This document shows positions 17,251 to 25,162 of a stretch of 64,000 nt of DNA, piece by piece. Below the pieces are notes generated by a model that saw nothing but the letters and a program-made list of their open reading frames with translations, had not been told where the DNA came from and did not search any database. Location of the stretch: contig JAGOAO010000002.1 in assembly GCA_017983845.1 (NCBI GenBank), forward strand, positions 62,001 through 126,000, read 5' to 3'. Numbering within the stretch: position 1 is the stretch's first letter; each line of letters opens with the position of its first letter. Source of the DNA: Sediminibacterium sp. (GTDB lineage: Bacteria > Bacteroidota > Bacteroidia > Chitinophagales > Chitinophagaceae). The translations under genes were made by a program, and so were the position numbers.

Positions 17251-18315
17251 TTATTCAAATGTGTCTGTTATCCAATGATACATAGCGTCCACCAATGCTG
17301 TGTTTTCTTGTTCATTGCCTACGGTGATCCTAAGGCTGTCTTCACATAATTCTAAGCTAGACCTATCTCTTACAATGATACCCTCGGTCAATAGATATTC
17401 GTACAATTTTCTTGCATGCGGAATTTTTACAAAAAGAAAATTGGTATCCGAAGGAAATACTTTTATCACATGAGGCATAGATGCAATCACTTCTGCTAAT
17501 GCAATGCGCATGTCAACCAAATGCTGTATCATGTCATTCACTTGTCCTACTTCTTCCAAAGCTTGCAATGCCAAATCCTGTGTTACAATATTGATATTAT
17601 AAGGCGCTTTCACTTTGTTCATATAACCCACAATTTCAGGACTTGCAAAACACATACCCAATCTTAGTCCTGCCAATCCCCAGGCCTTGCTTAATGTTTG
17701 CAATACCACTAGGTTGGGATAGTCTATCAATGATTGTACAAATGATTTTTGTTTTGAGAAATTAATATACGCCTCATCCACCACGACAATCCCATCAAAA
17801 TGGTTCAAAATGGTTTCTATATCTATCCTATCTAAAGAATTTCCTGTTGGATTATTGGGTGAGCAAATCCAAATGATTTTAGTTCGTTCATTCACCAACT
17901 GTTCAATATGCGCCACATTCAACTGATAGTCTGGCAATAATGGTGCTTTCTGAATCGCTATATCATTGATGTTCGCACCCACTTCGTACATTGGATAAGT
18001 TGGAGGACAAATAATGATATTGTCTTTTCCAGGCTCGCAAAAAGTTCTAAATAAAATATCAATGCACTCGTCACTTCCATTGCCCAAGAAAATTTGATTT
18101 GCGGCAATTTGCTTTACAAAAGCCATCTTTTCTTTTACTTTCGATTGATAAGGATCGGGGTAACGATTGTACCATTTCAATAAAGGCGAACCCAAACTAT
18201 TTTCGTTGGCGTCCAATAAAATTTTCGCTTCACCTGTATATTCATCTTTTGCAGAAGAATAAGGCTTTAAGGTTTTAATATTTGGCCTCACCACTTTGTC
18301 TAAATCGAATGCCAT
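17251..18315 (-). CDS. hisC: Histidinol-phosphate aminotransferase
   Basis: The 354-residue class I/II PLP aminotransferase converts imidazole acetol phosphate to histidinol phosphate. Conserved blocks are LDANENSLGSP at the N-terminus, GNGSDECIDILFRTF, CSPNNPTGNSL, VVDEAYINFS, the PLP lysine in LQTLSKAWGLAGLRLG, and LRITVGNEQEN. It starts 27 nt after hisD, in the normal G-D-C order. After it the his order is interrupted by the dehydrogenase-cytochrome pair. Confidence 0.96.
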   Translation of the reverse strand: MAFDLDKVVRPNIKTLKPYSSAKDEYTGEAKILLDANENSLGSPLLKWYNRYPDPYQSKVKEKMAFVKQIAANQIFLGNGSDECIDILFRTFCEPGKDNIIICPPTYPMYEVGANINDIAIQKAPLLPDYQLNVAHIEQLVNERTKIIWICSPNNPTGNSLDRIDIETILNHFDGIVVVDEAYINFSKQKSFVQSLIDYPNLVVLQTLSKAWGLAGLRLGMCFASPEIVGYMNKVKAPYNINIVTQDLALQALEEVGQVNDMIQHLVDMRIALAEVIASMPHVIKVFPSDTNFLFVKIPHARKLYEYLLTEGIIVRDRSSLELCEDSLRITVGNEQENTALVDAMYHWITDTFE

Positions 18316-18342
18316 AGTTCTAATTTTATTTCGTCCTTAAAA

Positions 18343-19635
18343 TTACATTTTTGATTCAATATCTTTCACTCTTATTGCCACAGCCTGTGCGTGGGCTTCC
18401 AATTGCTCCCCTGTGGCCATTTGAATCACTGTTTGAGCAATATTTTTCAATCCCATTTCCGTCAATTGCTGAAAAGTGATCTTTTTTACAAAGCTATCCA
18501 CACTTACCCCACTGTATGCTTTTGCATGTCCGTTCGTTGGCAGGGTATGATTGGTTCCGCTGGCATAATCGCCCACAGATTCTGGTGAATAATTGCCAAT
18601 AAAAACCGAACCTGCATTGATGATTTTTTCTGCCACAACCAATGCATTGTCAATAGACAAAATAAGATGCTCAGGGGCATAGGCATTGATCAATTGAATT
18701 GCGTCTTCTCTTGCAGCAACCACAATCGCTTTTGAATTTTCTAATGCTTTCGTTGCAAATGCTTGTCTTGGCAAGGTGGCCAATTGCAACTCCAATTCCG
18801 CTTGCACTAGATCTACTATATTTTTATTACTTGCAATCAGTAACACTTGGCTATCTGCACCATGCTCTGCCTGAGATAATAAATCTGCAGCTACAAATGC
18901 AGGCACTGCTGTTTCATCTGCATATACACAAACCTCACTAGGACCTGCTGGCATATCAATGGCTACACCTTGTTGCTGTATCAATTGTTTGGCAGCAGTC
19001 ACATACTGATTGCCTGGTCCAAATATTTTAAACACTTTAGGAACAGTCTCTGTCCCAAAAGCCATGGCAGCTATTGCTTGAACACCACCGATGGTATAAA
19101 TTTGTTGAATGCCTACCAAATTTGCTGCGTAAAGAATTGCGGGATCAACCGTTCCGTCTTTTCTTGGAGGCGTACATAACACCACTTCCTTACATCCCGC
19201 CAATTTTGCTGGAATACCCAACATCAACACCGTTGAAAATAAAGGAGCTGTTCCTCCCGGAATATAAATGCCCACTTTTTCAATCCCCACTGCTTTTCTC
19301 CAACACCATACACCAGGCATGGTTTCTATTTTTTCTTCTTTCTTAATCTGTGCTTGATGAAAAATTTCAATATTTACTTTAGCTGATTGTATCGCTGTTT
19401 TTAGTGCAGGTGTCAATAATTGAGCAGCTTGCTCTACCATTAAAGGATCAATCGCAATTGTTTTTAATTGTACCTGATCAAATTCAGCACTATACCTATA
19501 TAATGCCACGTCCCCTTCTTTGGCAACAGCTTCTAGAATCGTCTGCACTTTGGGCAATAATTGGGCAGCATCAAAATTTGGACGTTTCAATAACGCCTCC
19601 CATTCCTGCATCTCTGGTTCTTCAAATACTTGCAT
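18343..19635 (-). CDS. hisD: Histidinol dehydrogenase
   Basis: The 430-residue zinc enzyme catalyses the last two NAD-dependent oxidations from histidinol to histidine. Conserved blocks include VGIYIPGGTAPLFSTVLMLGIPAKLAGC, GGVQAIAAMAFGTETVPKV, FGPGNQYVTAAKQ, DMPAGPSEVCVYAD, LLSQAEHGADSQV, APEHLILS and YASGTNHTLPTNG. Only one base separates it from the hisG stop codon, so translation is likely coupled. Confidence 0.97.
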   Translation of the reverse strand: MQVFEEPEMQEWEALLKRPNFDAAQLLPKVQTILEAVAKEGDVALYRYSAEFDQVQLKTIAIDPLMVEQAAQLLTPALKTAIQSAKVNIEIFHQAQIKKEEKIETMPGVWCWRKAVGIEKVGIYIPGGTAPLFSTVLMLGIPAKLAGCKEVVLCTPPRKDGTVDPAILYAANLVGIQQIYTIGGVQAIAAMAFGTETVPKVFKIFGPGNQYVTAAKQLIQQQGVAIDMPAGPSEVCVYADETAVPAFVAADLLSQAEHGADSQVLLIASNKNIVDLVQAELELQLATLPRQAFATKALENSKAIVVAAREDAIQLINAYAPEHLILSIDNALVVAEKIINAGSVFIGNYSPESVGDYASGTNHTLPTNGHAKAYSGVSVDSFVKKITFQQLTEMGLKNIAQTVIQMATGEQLEAHAQAVAIRVKDIESKM

Positions 19636-19636
19636 C

Positions 19637-20491
19637 TTATAATATCATTTTTTCAATAGGTACCACTAAAATTCCTTCTGCACCAGCTGCTTTTAATTGT
19701 TCAATTAAATTCCAAAAATCAGCTTCTGCAATCACCGTATGCACACTACTCCATCCTTCTGTAGCCAATGGAATAATGGTTGGGCTTTTCATTCCAGGAA
19801 GCAATGCGATGATTTTATCTAATTGTGCATTGGGCGCATTCAATAAAACATACTTATTTTTCTTTGCTTTCTTGACCGATTCCATTCGGAACAACAATCG
19901 CTCTAAGATCGTCACTAATTCGGCAGGTAGGTTATTTCGTTTAACCAAAACCGCCTGTGAGTTCAAAATGGTTTCCGATTCCTTTAATCCATTCATAAAT
20001 AGCGTGGATCCACTACTCACTAAGTCACAAACCACATCTGCTAGGCCAATACCGGGAGCAATTTCCACGCTTCCGCTAATCTCATGAATTTCTGCAGTTA
20101 CTTGATGCTGATCCAAATATTTTTGAACCAAGACAGGATAACTTGTAGCAATTTTTTTTCCAGCTAAAAATTGAGGACCTGTAAATTCCTCGCCTTTTCT
20201 AACTGCAAAACTCAATCTACATTTTCCAAATCCCAGTTCATAAGCCACTTCTACTTTTTTGGCTTTTTCATACACTACATTTTCTCCCACAAAACCAATA
20301 TCAGCTACGCCATCTTGCACATACTGAGGAATATCGTCGTCTCTTAAAAAGAAAACTTCAATAGGGAAATTACTGGCGTCCGCTTTTAACTTATTGACGC
20401 CATTGCTAATATCAATACCGCATTCTTTTAAAAGACGCATTGAGTCTTCGTTTAATCTACCTGATTTCTGAATCGCTAATTTTAATCGCAT
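19637..20491 (-). CDS. hisG: ATP phosphoribosyltransferase, long form
   Basis: HisG (284 residues) commits PRPP and ATP to histidine synthesis and is the feedback-controlled step. The catalytic part has LAIQKSGRLNEDSM, FLRDDDIPQYVQDGVADIGFVGENV, and the PRPP loop region DVVCDLVSSGSTL. The C-terminal 75 residues form the ACT-like regulatory domain of the hexameric long form, so no HisZ is required. It is the first structural gene behind the hisL attenuator; the terminator stem ends 19 nt before its start. Confidence 0.97.
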   Translation of the reverse strand: MRLKLAIQKSGRLNEDSMRLLKECGIDISNGVNKLKADASNFPIEVFFLRDDDIPQYVQDGVADIGFVGENVVYEKAKKVEVAYELGFGKCRLSFAVRKGEEFTGPQFLAGKKIATSYPVLVQKYLDQHQVTAEIHEISGSVEIAPGIGLADVVCDLVSSGSTLFMNGLKESETILNSQAVLVKRNNLPAELVTILERLLFRMESVKKAKKNKYVLLNAPNAQLDKIIALLPGMKSPTIIPLATEGWSSVHTVIAEADFWNLIEQLKAAGAEGILVVPIEKMIL

Positions 20492-20510
20492 ATACTTATT
20501 ATAAAAATTA

Positions 20511-20538
20511 AAAGGGCTTACTATTTAGTAAGCCCTTT
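20511..20538 (-). terminator. his attenuator terminator
   Basis: A stem of up to 13 bp (20511-20523 with 20526-20538) with AAAGGGCTTACTA/TAGTAAGCCCTTT is followed on the minus strand by TTTTAATTTTTAT. It lies between hisL and hisG in the direction of transcription. Part of its 5' arm, GCTTACT (20533-20527), can pair instead with GGTAAGC just at the hisL stop. Confidence 0.88.
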
Positions 20539-20568
20539 GTTTAATATTGATACATACCAACATCTACA

Positions 20569-20575
20569 GCTTACC
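20569..20575 (-). promoter_or_regulatory. his antiterminator segment (region 2)
   Basis: GGTAAGC on the minus strand spans the last sense codon and stop of hisL and is complementary, with one G-U pair, to GCTTACT at 20533-20527 in the 5' arm of the terminator. It starts 13 nt after the last His codon, so it would be free when a ribosome stalls on the His codons. Found by hand alignment, not by folding. Confidence 0.6.
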
Positions 20576-20621
20576 TATTAGATAGCGGATGAAAATGATG
20601 GATATGGTTGTTTAATAACAT
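20571..20621 (-). CDS. hisL: his operon leader peptide
   Basis: A 16-codon frame on the minus strand encodes MLLNNHIHHFHPLSNR, with four CAT codons at positions 6, 8, 9 and 11. It stands directly upstream of the intrinsic terminator in front of hisG. The arrangement of His codons, antiterminator and terminator is the same as in trpL at 14292-14348. The His codons are clustered rather than strictly consecutive, so ribosome stalling would occur over a 6-codon stretch. The ATG follows the -7 promoter element by only 4 nt. Confidence 0.88.
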   Translation of the reverse strand: MLLNNHIHHFHPLSNR

Positions 20622-20625
20622 GGCA

Positions 20626-20656
20626 CAAATTTAAGGCCCTTTTGCAAAATCCCCAA
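20626..20656 (-). promoter_or_regulatory. his operon promoter
   Basis: On the minus strand, TTG (20656-20654), a 20-nt spacer and TAAATTTG (20633-20626) match the Bacteroidota consensus exactly. The geometry is the same as in the trp promoter at 14356-14387. With the hisL ATG 4 nt downstream, transcription is predicted to begin at about the first base of the start codon. Confidence 0.75.
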
Positions 20657-20721
20657 CTAAAACAGCATAAAATACCTAATTTAGACCAAGCATTGTCCTT
20701 TCAAACACGAACAATCGTTTT

Positions 20722-21537
20722 ATGCAACCTCTCAAATCCTACTTTATCCTATTGATTTGCACTTTAAGCCTATCCGCTCAAAGTCAAAATCACAGCACAA
20801 AAACGACCACGAAGCATCCAATGCAATTGGTTTGGCATGACGAATTCAATTACAATGGATTACCAGATGCTACAAAATGGAATTATGATGTTGGCACAGG
20901 AGACTGGGGATGGGGTAATAATGAATTGCAATACTATACCAAAGATTCTCTTGGCAATGCAAGGGTTGGTGACGGTGTCCTTACCATTGAATTAAAAAAA
21001 CAAGCCATTGAGGATAAAAAATATAGTTCAGCAAGACTGGTGACCAAGGGCAAAGGAGATTGGATTTATGGAAGGATCGATGTGCGTGCAAAATTACCCA
21101 AAGGCTTAGGCACTTGGCCAGCTATTTGGATGTTAGGATCTGCTTCGCCACTTCAATGGCCCGATGATGGCGAGATTGATATCATGGAACATGTGGGCTA
21201 TAATCCAGGTATTGTGCATGCCACTGTGCATACTAAAAGCTTCAACCATATCATTGGCAATCAAAAAACAAACACAATAGCAGTACCCGATTTTGACACA
21301 CAGTTTCATGTGTATTCTGTCATCTGGAATCGAGACAGTGTCAATATTTTGATCGATAACAAAAGCTATTATAGTTTTACAAATCGTGGTACGGGAAAAG
21401 ACGCATGGCCTTTTGATGCACCTATGCATTTGTTGTTGAATCTTGCCTTTGGAGGCAATTGGGGCGGTAAAGAAGGGATCAACGAAGCCATATTACCAGC
21501 GAAGATGGAAATTGATTACGTAAGGGTGTTTCAATAA
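20722..21537 (+). CDS. Family 16 glycoside hydrolase (beta-glucanase/laminarinase type)
   Basis: The 271-residue protein has a signal peptide (MQPLKSYFILLICTLSLSAQSQ) and a complete GH16 jelly-roll domain. The catalytic motif GEIDIMEHVG, with the ExDxxE arrangement of nucleophile and acid/base glutamates, lies near residue 152. LVWHDEFNYNGLPDATKWNYD, WGWGNNELQYYT, LPKGLGTWPAIWMLG and NLAFGGNWGG are the other conserved blocks. Length fits a single-domain enzyme cleaving beta-1,3 or beta-1,3/1,4 glucans outside the cell. No polysaccharide-utilisation partners (SusCD) are nearby. It is divergent from the his operon and followed 30 nt later by a lactonase gene. Confidence 0.93.
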   Translation: MQPLKSYFILLICTLSLSAQSQNHSTKTTTKHPMQLVWHDEFNYNGLPDATKWNYDVGTGDWGWGNNELQYYTKDSLGNARVGDGVLTIELKKQAIEDKKYSSARLVTKGKGDWIYGRIDVRAKLPKGLGTWPAIWMLGSASPLQWPDDGEIDIMEHVGYNPGIVHATVHTKSFNHIIGNQKTNTIAVPDFDTQFHVYSVIWNRDSVNILIDNKSYYSFTNRGTGKDAWPFDAPMHLLLNLAFGGNWGGKEGINEAILPAKMEIDYVRVFQ

Positions 21538-21567
21538 ATCCTTAACAAACATTTTAAAAAAACTTAA

Positions 21568-22683
21568 ATGAAAATCAAACTATTTTTTTTGATAGGATTT
21601 TTATGTTTCAAGAGTCTACTAAGCAAGGCGCAAACAACCAATCTTTTAGTAGGTACTTATACACAAAAAGGGAGTAATGGCATTTACCTTTATCATTTAG
21701 ATACCGCGACAGGACAACTCAAAGAAATGGGCCACACAGACAGTGTTTCCAACCCTTCTTATTTAGCGATTTCAGGAGACAAACAATTTGTCTATGCAGT
21801 CAATGAAAACGAAATGGGCAGCATTAGCGCGTTTGCTTTGAATGCCGCAAAAAACCAATTGCAATTTTTAAATAAAGTAGAGACAAAGGGCGCACATCCT
21901 TGCCATATAAGCATTAGCCCGGACGAGAAAAATATTTTTGTTGCAAATTATACCGGAGGCAGTTTAACCAACTTTCACCGTTTTGCTGACGGAAGACTCT
22001 CCAACGCACAACAATTTATTCAAAATGAAGGGGCAAGCAAACACCCTACAAGACAAACAAAAGCACATGTTCATGGAAGTTTTTTTAGCCCTGATGGAAA
22101 ATGGCTTTTAGTCAATGATTTAGGAATGGATCAAACACAAATATACCCCTATCAAAAAAGCATCCATCCACCCCTCATCCAATCCTCTGTACAAAATTTA
22201 AAGTCAGAAGCTGGATCTGGTCCTAGGCATTTGAGCTTTTCAAAAAATGGACAAAGCATCTACGTTTTAGAAGAGCTTACAGGCACTATTAGCGTGTACG
22301 CTTTTCAAAATGGTATCGCTAAACTAGTTCAAAGAATTAGCAGTTCAAATTTAGTAAGTAAGGAAAGTCCAGGTAGTGCCGACATTCATTTAAGTCCAGA
22401 TGGAAAATTTTTATACGCCAGCAATAGAGGTAAAGAAAATAATATCGTTCAGTTCCAAATAAATCAAAAAGGCTTACTCAATATTGCTTCAAAAAAACAT
22501 ACCCCTTCTGGAGGAATCATGCCCAGGAATTTTACCATCAGTGCAGATGGAAAATGGTTGTTGGTGGCGAACCAGGCAAGTAATAATATTGTGGTTTTTA
22601 AAAGAAATCTAACTACTGGAAATCTCACCAAAATGCCCACAAACACTACTGTATCGATGCCTGTTTGTTTGGTGCTGTTTTAA
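21568..22683 (+). CDS. Lactonase family beta-propeller (6-phosphogluconolactonase-like), exported
   Basis: The 371-residue protein has an N-terminal signal peptide (ending near SKAQ) and the seven-bladed propeller of the YbhE/Pgl lactonase family. Diagnostic blocks are LLVGTYTQKGSNGIYLYHLD, PSYLAISGDKQFVYAVNE, HPCHISISPDEKNIFVANYTGGS, GSGPRHLSFSKNGQSIYVLEEL and PRNFTISADGKWLLVANQ. Cytoplasmic members hydrolyse 6-phosphogluconolactone; the export signal here suggests another sugar lactone outside the cytoplasm. It is probably co-transcribed with the GH16 gene before it. Confidence 0.88.
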   Translation: MKIKLFFLIGFLCFKSLLSKAQTTNLLVGTYTQKGSNGIYLYHLDTATGQLKEMGHTDSVSNPSYLAISGDKQFVYAVNENEMGSISAFALNAAKNQLQFLNKVETKGAHPCHISISPDEKNIFVANYTGGSLTNFHRFADGRLSNAQQFIQNEGASKHPTRQTKAHVHGSFFSPDGKWLLVNDLGMDQTQIYPYQKSIHPPLIQSSVQNLKSEAGSGPRHLSFSKNGQSIYVLEELTGTISVYAFQNGIAKLVQRISSSNLVSKESPGSADIHLSPDGKFLYASNRGKENNIVQFQINQKGLLNIASKKHTPSGGIMPRNFTISADGKWLLVANQASNNIVVFKRNLTTGNLTKMPTNTTVSMPVCLVLF

Positions 22684-22701
22684 TCCAATGAAATCCTTCA
22701 A

Positions 22702-23085
22702 TTATTTAGCGTCAAACCAAACTGGTTTATCTGTAACACCATCCCCATTGTAGTTGATACATAATTCCTCATCCGCTGCTATGGCTCTTTTTGTTTGAAT
22801 TTGAATGGTCCTATGCGCATAATCCATATGATAGGTGCAATTGGCCTCTGTACTATGATTGTAGATAGACACATAGCCCAGTGCTACAGCTGCTTGCTTT
22901 TCATCTTCCCCCCATTCAAAAATATAATCATGCAATAAAGTGGTATCCACTATCGCTCGATCTGCCTCATTTAAAACAAGTACAGGGGCAATCTCTATGG
23001 TGGTTCCTTCTGGAATAGCCTCGGTCGTGAAGACCCCTCTCCCACGCTCAGCAGTCTCCATGATGTACAAAATTGGCAATATCAT
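22702..23085 (-). CDS. SET-domain protein (putative lysine methyltransferase)
   Basis: The 127-residue protein is little more than one SET domain: GRGVFTTEAIPEGTTIE at the N-terminus, YNHSTEANCTYHMD (the pseudoknot NHS motif) in the middle and AADEELCINYNGD at the C-terminus. Bacterial SET proteins of this small type are widespread in Bacteroidota; their targets are unknown. No pre- or post-SET zinc cysteines are seen. It faces mgtE head-to-head with 46 bases between the starts. An internal ATG (METAERG) eight codons downstream is an alternative start. Confidence 0.82.
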   Translation of the reverse strand: MILPILYIMETAERGRGVFTTEAIPEGTTIEIAPVLVLNEADRAIVDTTLLHDYIFEWGEDEKQAAVALGYVSIYNHSTEANCTYHMDYAHRTIQIQTKRAIAADEELCINYNGDGVTDKPVWFDAK

Positions 23086-23131
23086 AATATAAAGTTAACG
23101 CTTCCTAATATGATTTTCGTAAATTGCAGCC

Positions 23132-24526
23132 ATGTCAGAGGAATTAGAAGACGAAATCATATTATCCGAAGTTTTTTTAGAGATCCTCTCTAGAGAAGAC
23201 ATGCATCTTTTAAAGGAATTTTTAGATGAGCAAAACATCAGTGATGTAGTGGAGCTTGTGAATGAATTTCCAGAAAAAGAAGGCATGATTATCGATACTA
23301 TGACCGTACATAGAGCGGTTAGTGTCTTCAAATTATTGGACATCAATCAGCAGAAGGACATCATTAAAGAACTACCTGCAAGAAAGACAGCTAAGATCTT
23401 GAATGAATTGCCTCCAGATGACCGTACCGACTTTTTAGAAGAATTACCTAAAGCGGCCATCCGTGATTTAATTAAATTACTAGATCCCGAGGAGCGCAAA
23501 ATCACTTTGTCCCTTTTGGGTTATCCAGAGGATTCAGTAGGTCGTTTGATGACCCCAGATTATGTCTATGTATTTCCGCATTATACTGTTGCACAGGTTT
23601 TAGACAATATCAGAAAATATGGCAAGAATTCTGAGACCATTGATGTGATTTATATCATTGACGAATTGGGTTGTTTGGTAGATGATATTAGAATTAGAGA
23701 TTTATTATTGGCAAAACCGAATGATATCATCAAAGATATTATAGATGGCAGGTATGTTGCGTTGAATGTATATGATGACCAGGAGCACGCGAGTCAGGTG
23801 TTCAAAATGAATAACCGTGTTGCGATTCCGGTGGTAGATGACAATGACGTTTTATTAGGGATTGTTACCATTGATGATATCTTATGGGTAACCAATGAGG
23901 AGTTCAGTGAGGATATGCAAAAAATGGGAGGTACTGAAGCATTGAATGAACCTTATTTAGATATCTCCATTTTTAAATTATTCAAAAAAAGAATCACTTG
24001 GTTGGTCGTTTTATTTTTAGGAGAGATGCTTACAGCCACGGCGATGGGATACTTTGAAGGAGAGATCGCCAAAGTAATTGTACTAACCACATTTATCCCT
24101 TTGATTCTATCCAGTGGTGGCAATACTGGATCTCAAGCTTCTACCTTAATCATTCAAGCCATGTCGGTTGGAGAAATTACCATTCAAGATTGGTGGAAAA
24201 TCTTAAGAAGAGAAATTGTAAGTGGATTATTATTAGGTTTGGTTTTAGGTATCATTGGATTCTTTAGAGTCATGGTCTGGCATTATATTTCTCCTGGATT
24301 CTATGGAGAACATTGGATCATGATTGCAAATACAATCGGCTTAACATTGGTTGGCGTAGTGATCTGGGGCACGATTACTGGATCTATGTTACCTATCGTT
24401 TTAAAAAGATTAGGTGCCGATCCAGCCGTTTCATCTGCACCTTTTGTAGCTACCTTGGTGGACGTAACTGCAATCCTTATTTATTTTGGTCTAGCATTTT
24501 TATTCTTGCAAGGAACCCTGCTTTAA
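23132..24526 (+). CDS. mgtE: Magnesium transporter MgtE
   Basis: MgtE of 464 residues: an N-terminal superhelical domain (about 15-130, with LPPDDRTDFLEELP), two CBS domains (about 135-255, with GRLMTPDYVYV and RVAIPVVDDNDVLLGIVTIDDI), a plug helix and five membrane segments. The pore motif is in SSGGNTGSQASTL near residue 330 and the last helix has PFVATLVDVTAILIYFG. It conducts magnesium inwards, gated by cytoplasmic magnesium bound to the CBS regions. Its last 50 bases overlap the convergent GNAT gene. Confidence 0.95.
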   Translation: MSEELEDEIILSEVFLEILSREDMHLLKEFLDEQNISDVVELVNEFPEKEGMIIDTMTVHRAVSVFKLLDINQQKDIIKELPARKTAKILNELPPDDRTDFLEELPKAAIRDLIKLLDPEERKITLSLLGYPEDSVGRLMTPDYVYVFPHYTVAQVLDNIRKYGKNSETIDVIYIIDELGCLVDDIRIRDLLLAKPNDIIKDIIDGRYVALNVYDDQEHASQVFKMNNRVAIPVVDDNDVLLGIVTIDDILWVTNEEFSEDMQKMGGTEALNEPYLDISIFKLFKKRITWLVVLFLGEMLTATAMGYFEGEIAKVIVLTTFIPLILSSGGNTGSQASTLIIQAMSVGEITIQDWWKILRREIVSGLLLGLVLGIIGFFRVMVWHYISPGFYGEHWIMIANTIGLTLVGVVIWGTITGSMLPIVLKRLGADPAVSSAPFVATLVDVTAILIYFGLAFLFLQGTLL

Positions 24527-25100
24527 TTGTAGGCCACTCTTCCTTAAGCATACTCAATACAATAGAGTCTCTTCTTGAGCCATCACTTGTTGGCAAATGA
24601 TTGCGTAAAATACCTTCTACGGTACAACCAATTTTTTGCATCGCAGCAATACTTCTTTTATTACGATTGTCGGCACGAAATTCAACACGCTCAAGACCAA
24701 TTGTTTCAAATGCAAAACTTAAAAGTAAAAATTTACAGTGTTCATTCAAGCCCGTCCCCCAAACAGTTTCGCTATACCAAGTATAACCTAGTTGGGTCGT
24801 TTTAAAATGAGGCTGGATATCATAGAACCTTGTACTCCCTACATATTTATTTTGCACTTTATCAAATACTATAAAAGGATAAGCAGTGCCCATTTGTCTT
24901 GCATCATTTGCGGCAACAATGTATTGTTCTAAGTCTTGCTCTGTCTCAATTGGCGTTAACGCATATTTCCAAAGTGATGGTTCAGTTTTAACAAAGGGGG
25001 CTAACAAAACCGCATCTTCCTGCACCAAAGGTCGCAATAACACGCGTTCGTTTTCCAAAATGAATTGAGCTGTTGTATCAAAATTTATTGATGAATGCAT
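24477..25100 (-). CDS. GNAT-family N-acetyltransferase (RimJ/RimL type)
   Basis: The 207-residue protein matches the RimJ/RimL branch of GNAT enzymes: LENERVLLRPLVQEDAVLL at the N-terminus, GSTRFYDIQPHFKTTQLGYTWYSETVWGTGLNEHCKFLLLSFAFE and GLERVEFRADNRNKRSIAAMQKIGCTVEGILRNHL in the acetyl-CoA region. It would transfer an acetyl group to a protein N-terminus or small molecule; the substrate is unknown. The 3' end overlaps mgtE by 50 bases in the opposite orientation. Confidence 0.9.
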   Translation of the reverse strand: MHSSINFDTTAQFILENERVLLRPLVQEDAVLLAPFVKTEPSLWKYALTPIETEQDLEQYIVAANDARQMGTAYPFIVFDKVQNKYVGSTRFYDIQPHFKTTQLGYTWYSETVWGTGLNEHCKFLLLSFAFETIGLERVEFRADNRNKRSIAAMQKIGCTVEGILRNHLPTSDGSRRDSIVLSMLKEEWPTIKAGFLARIKMLDQNK

Positions 25101-25162
25101 ACATTAAAATATTAATGTTTATTTTCGTTCAAATTATTGCATAAAGTTCAAATCATCAAAAT

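Noticed and set aside
19404..20087. A 227-codon open frame on the plus strand across hisD and hisG
   Set aside because: It is antisense to two clearly conserved enzymes with intact motifs; composition and lack of similarity mark it as a shadow frame.
25101..25162. Possible glmS ribozyme before glmS
   Set aside because: The gap to the divergent gene is 62 bases, too short for the ribozyme core, and no matching structure is visible.
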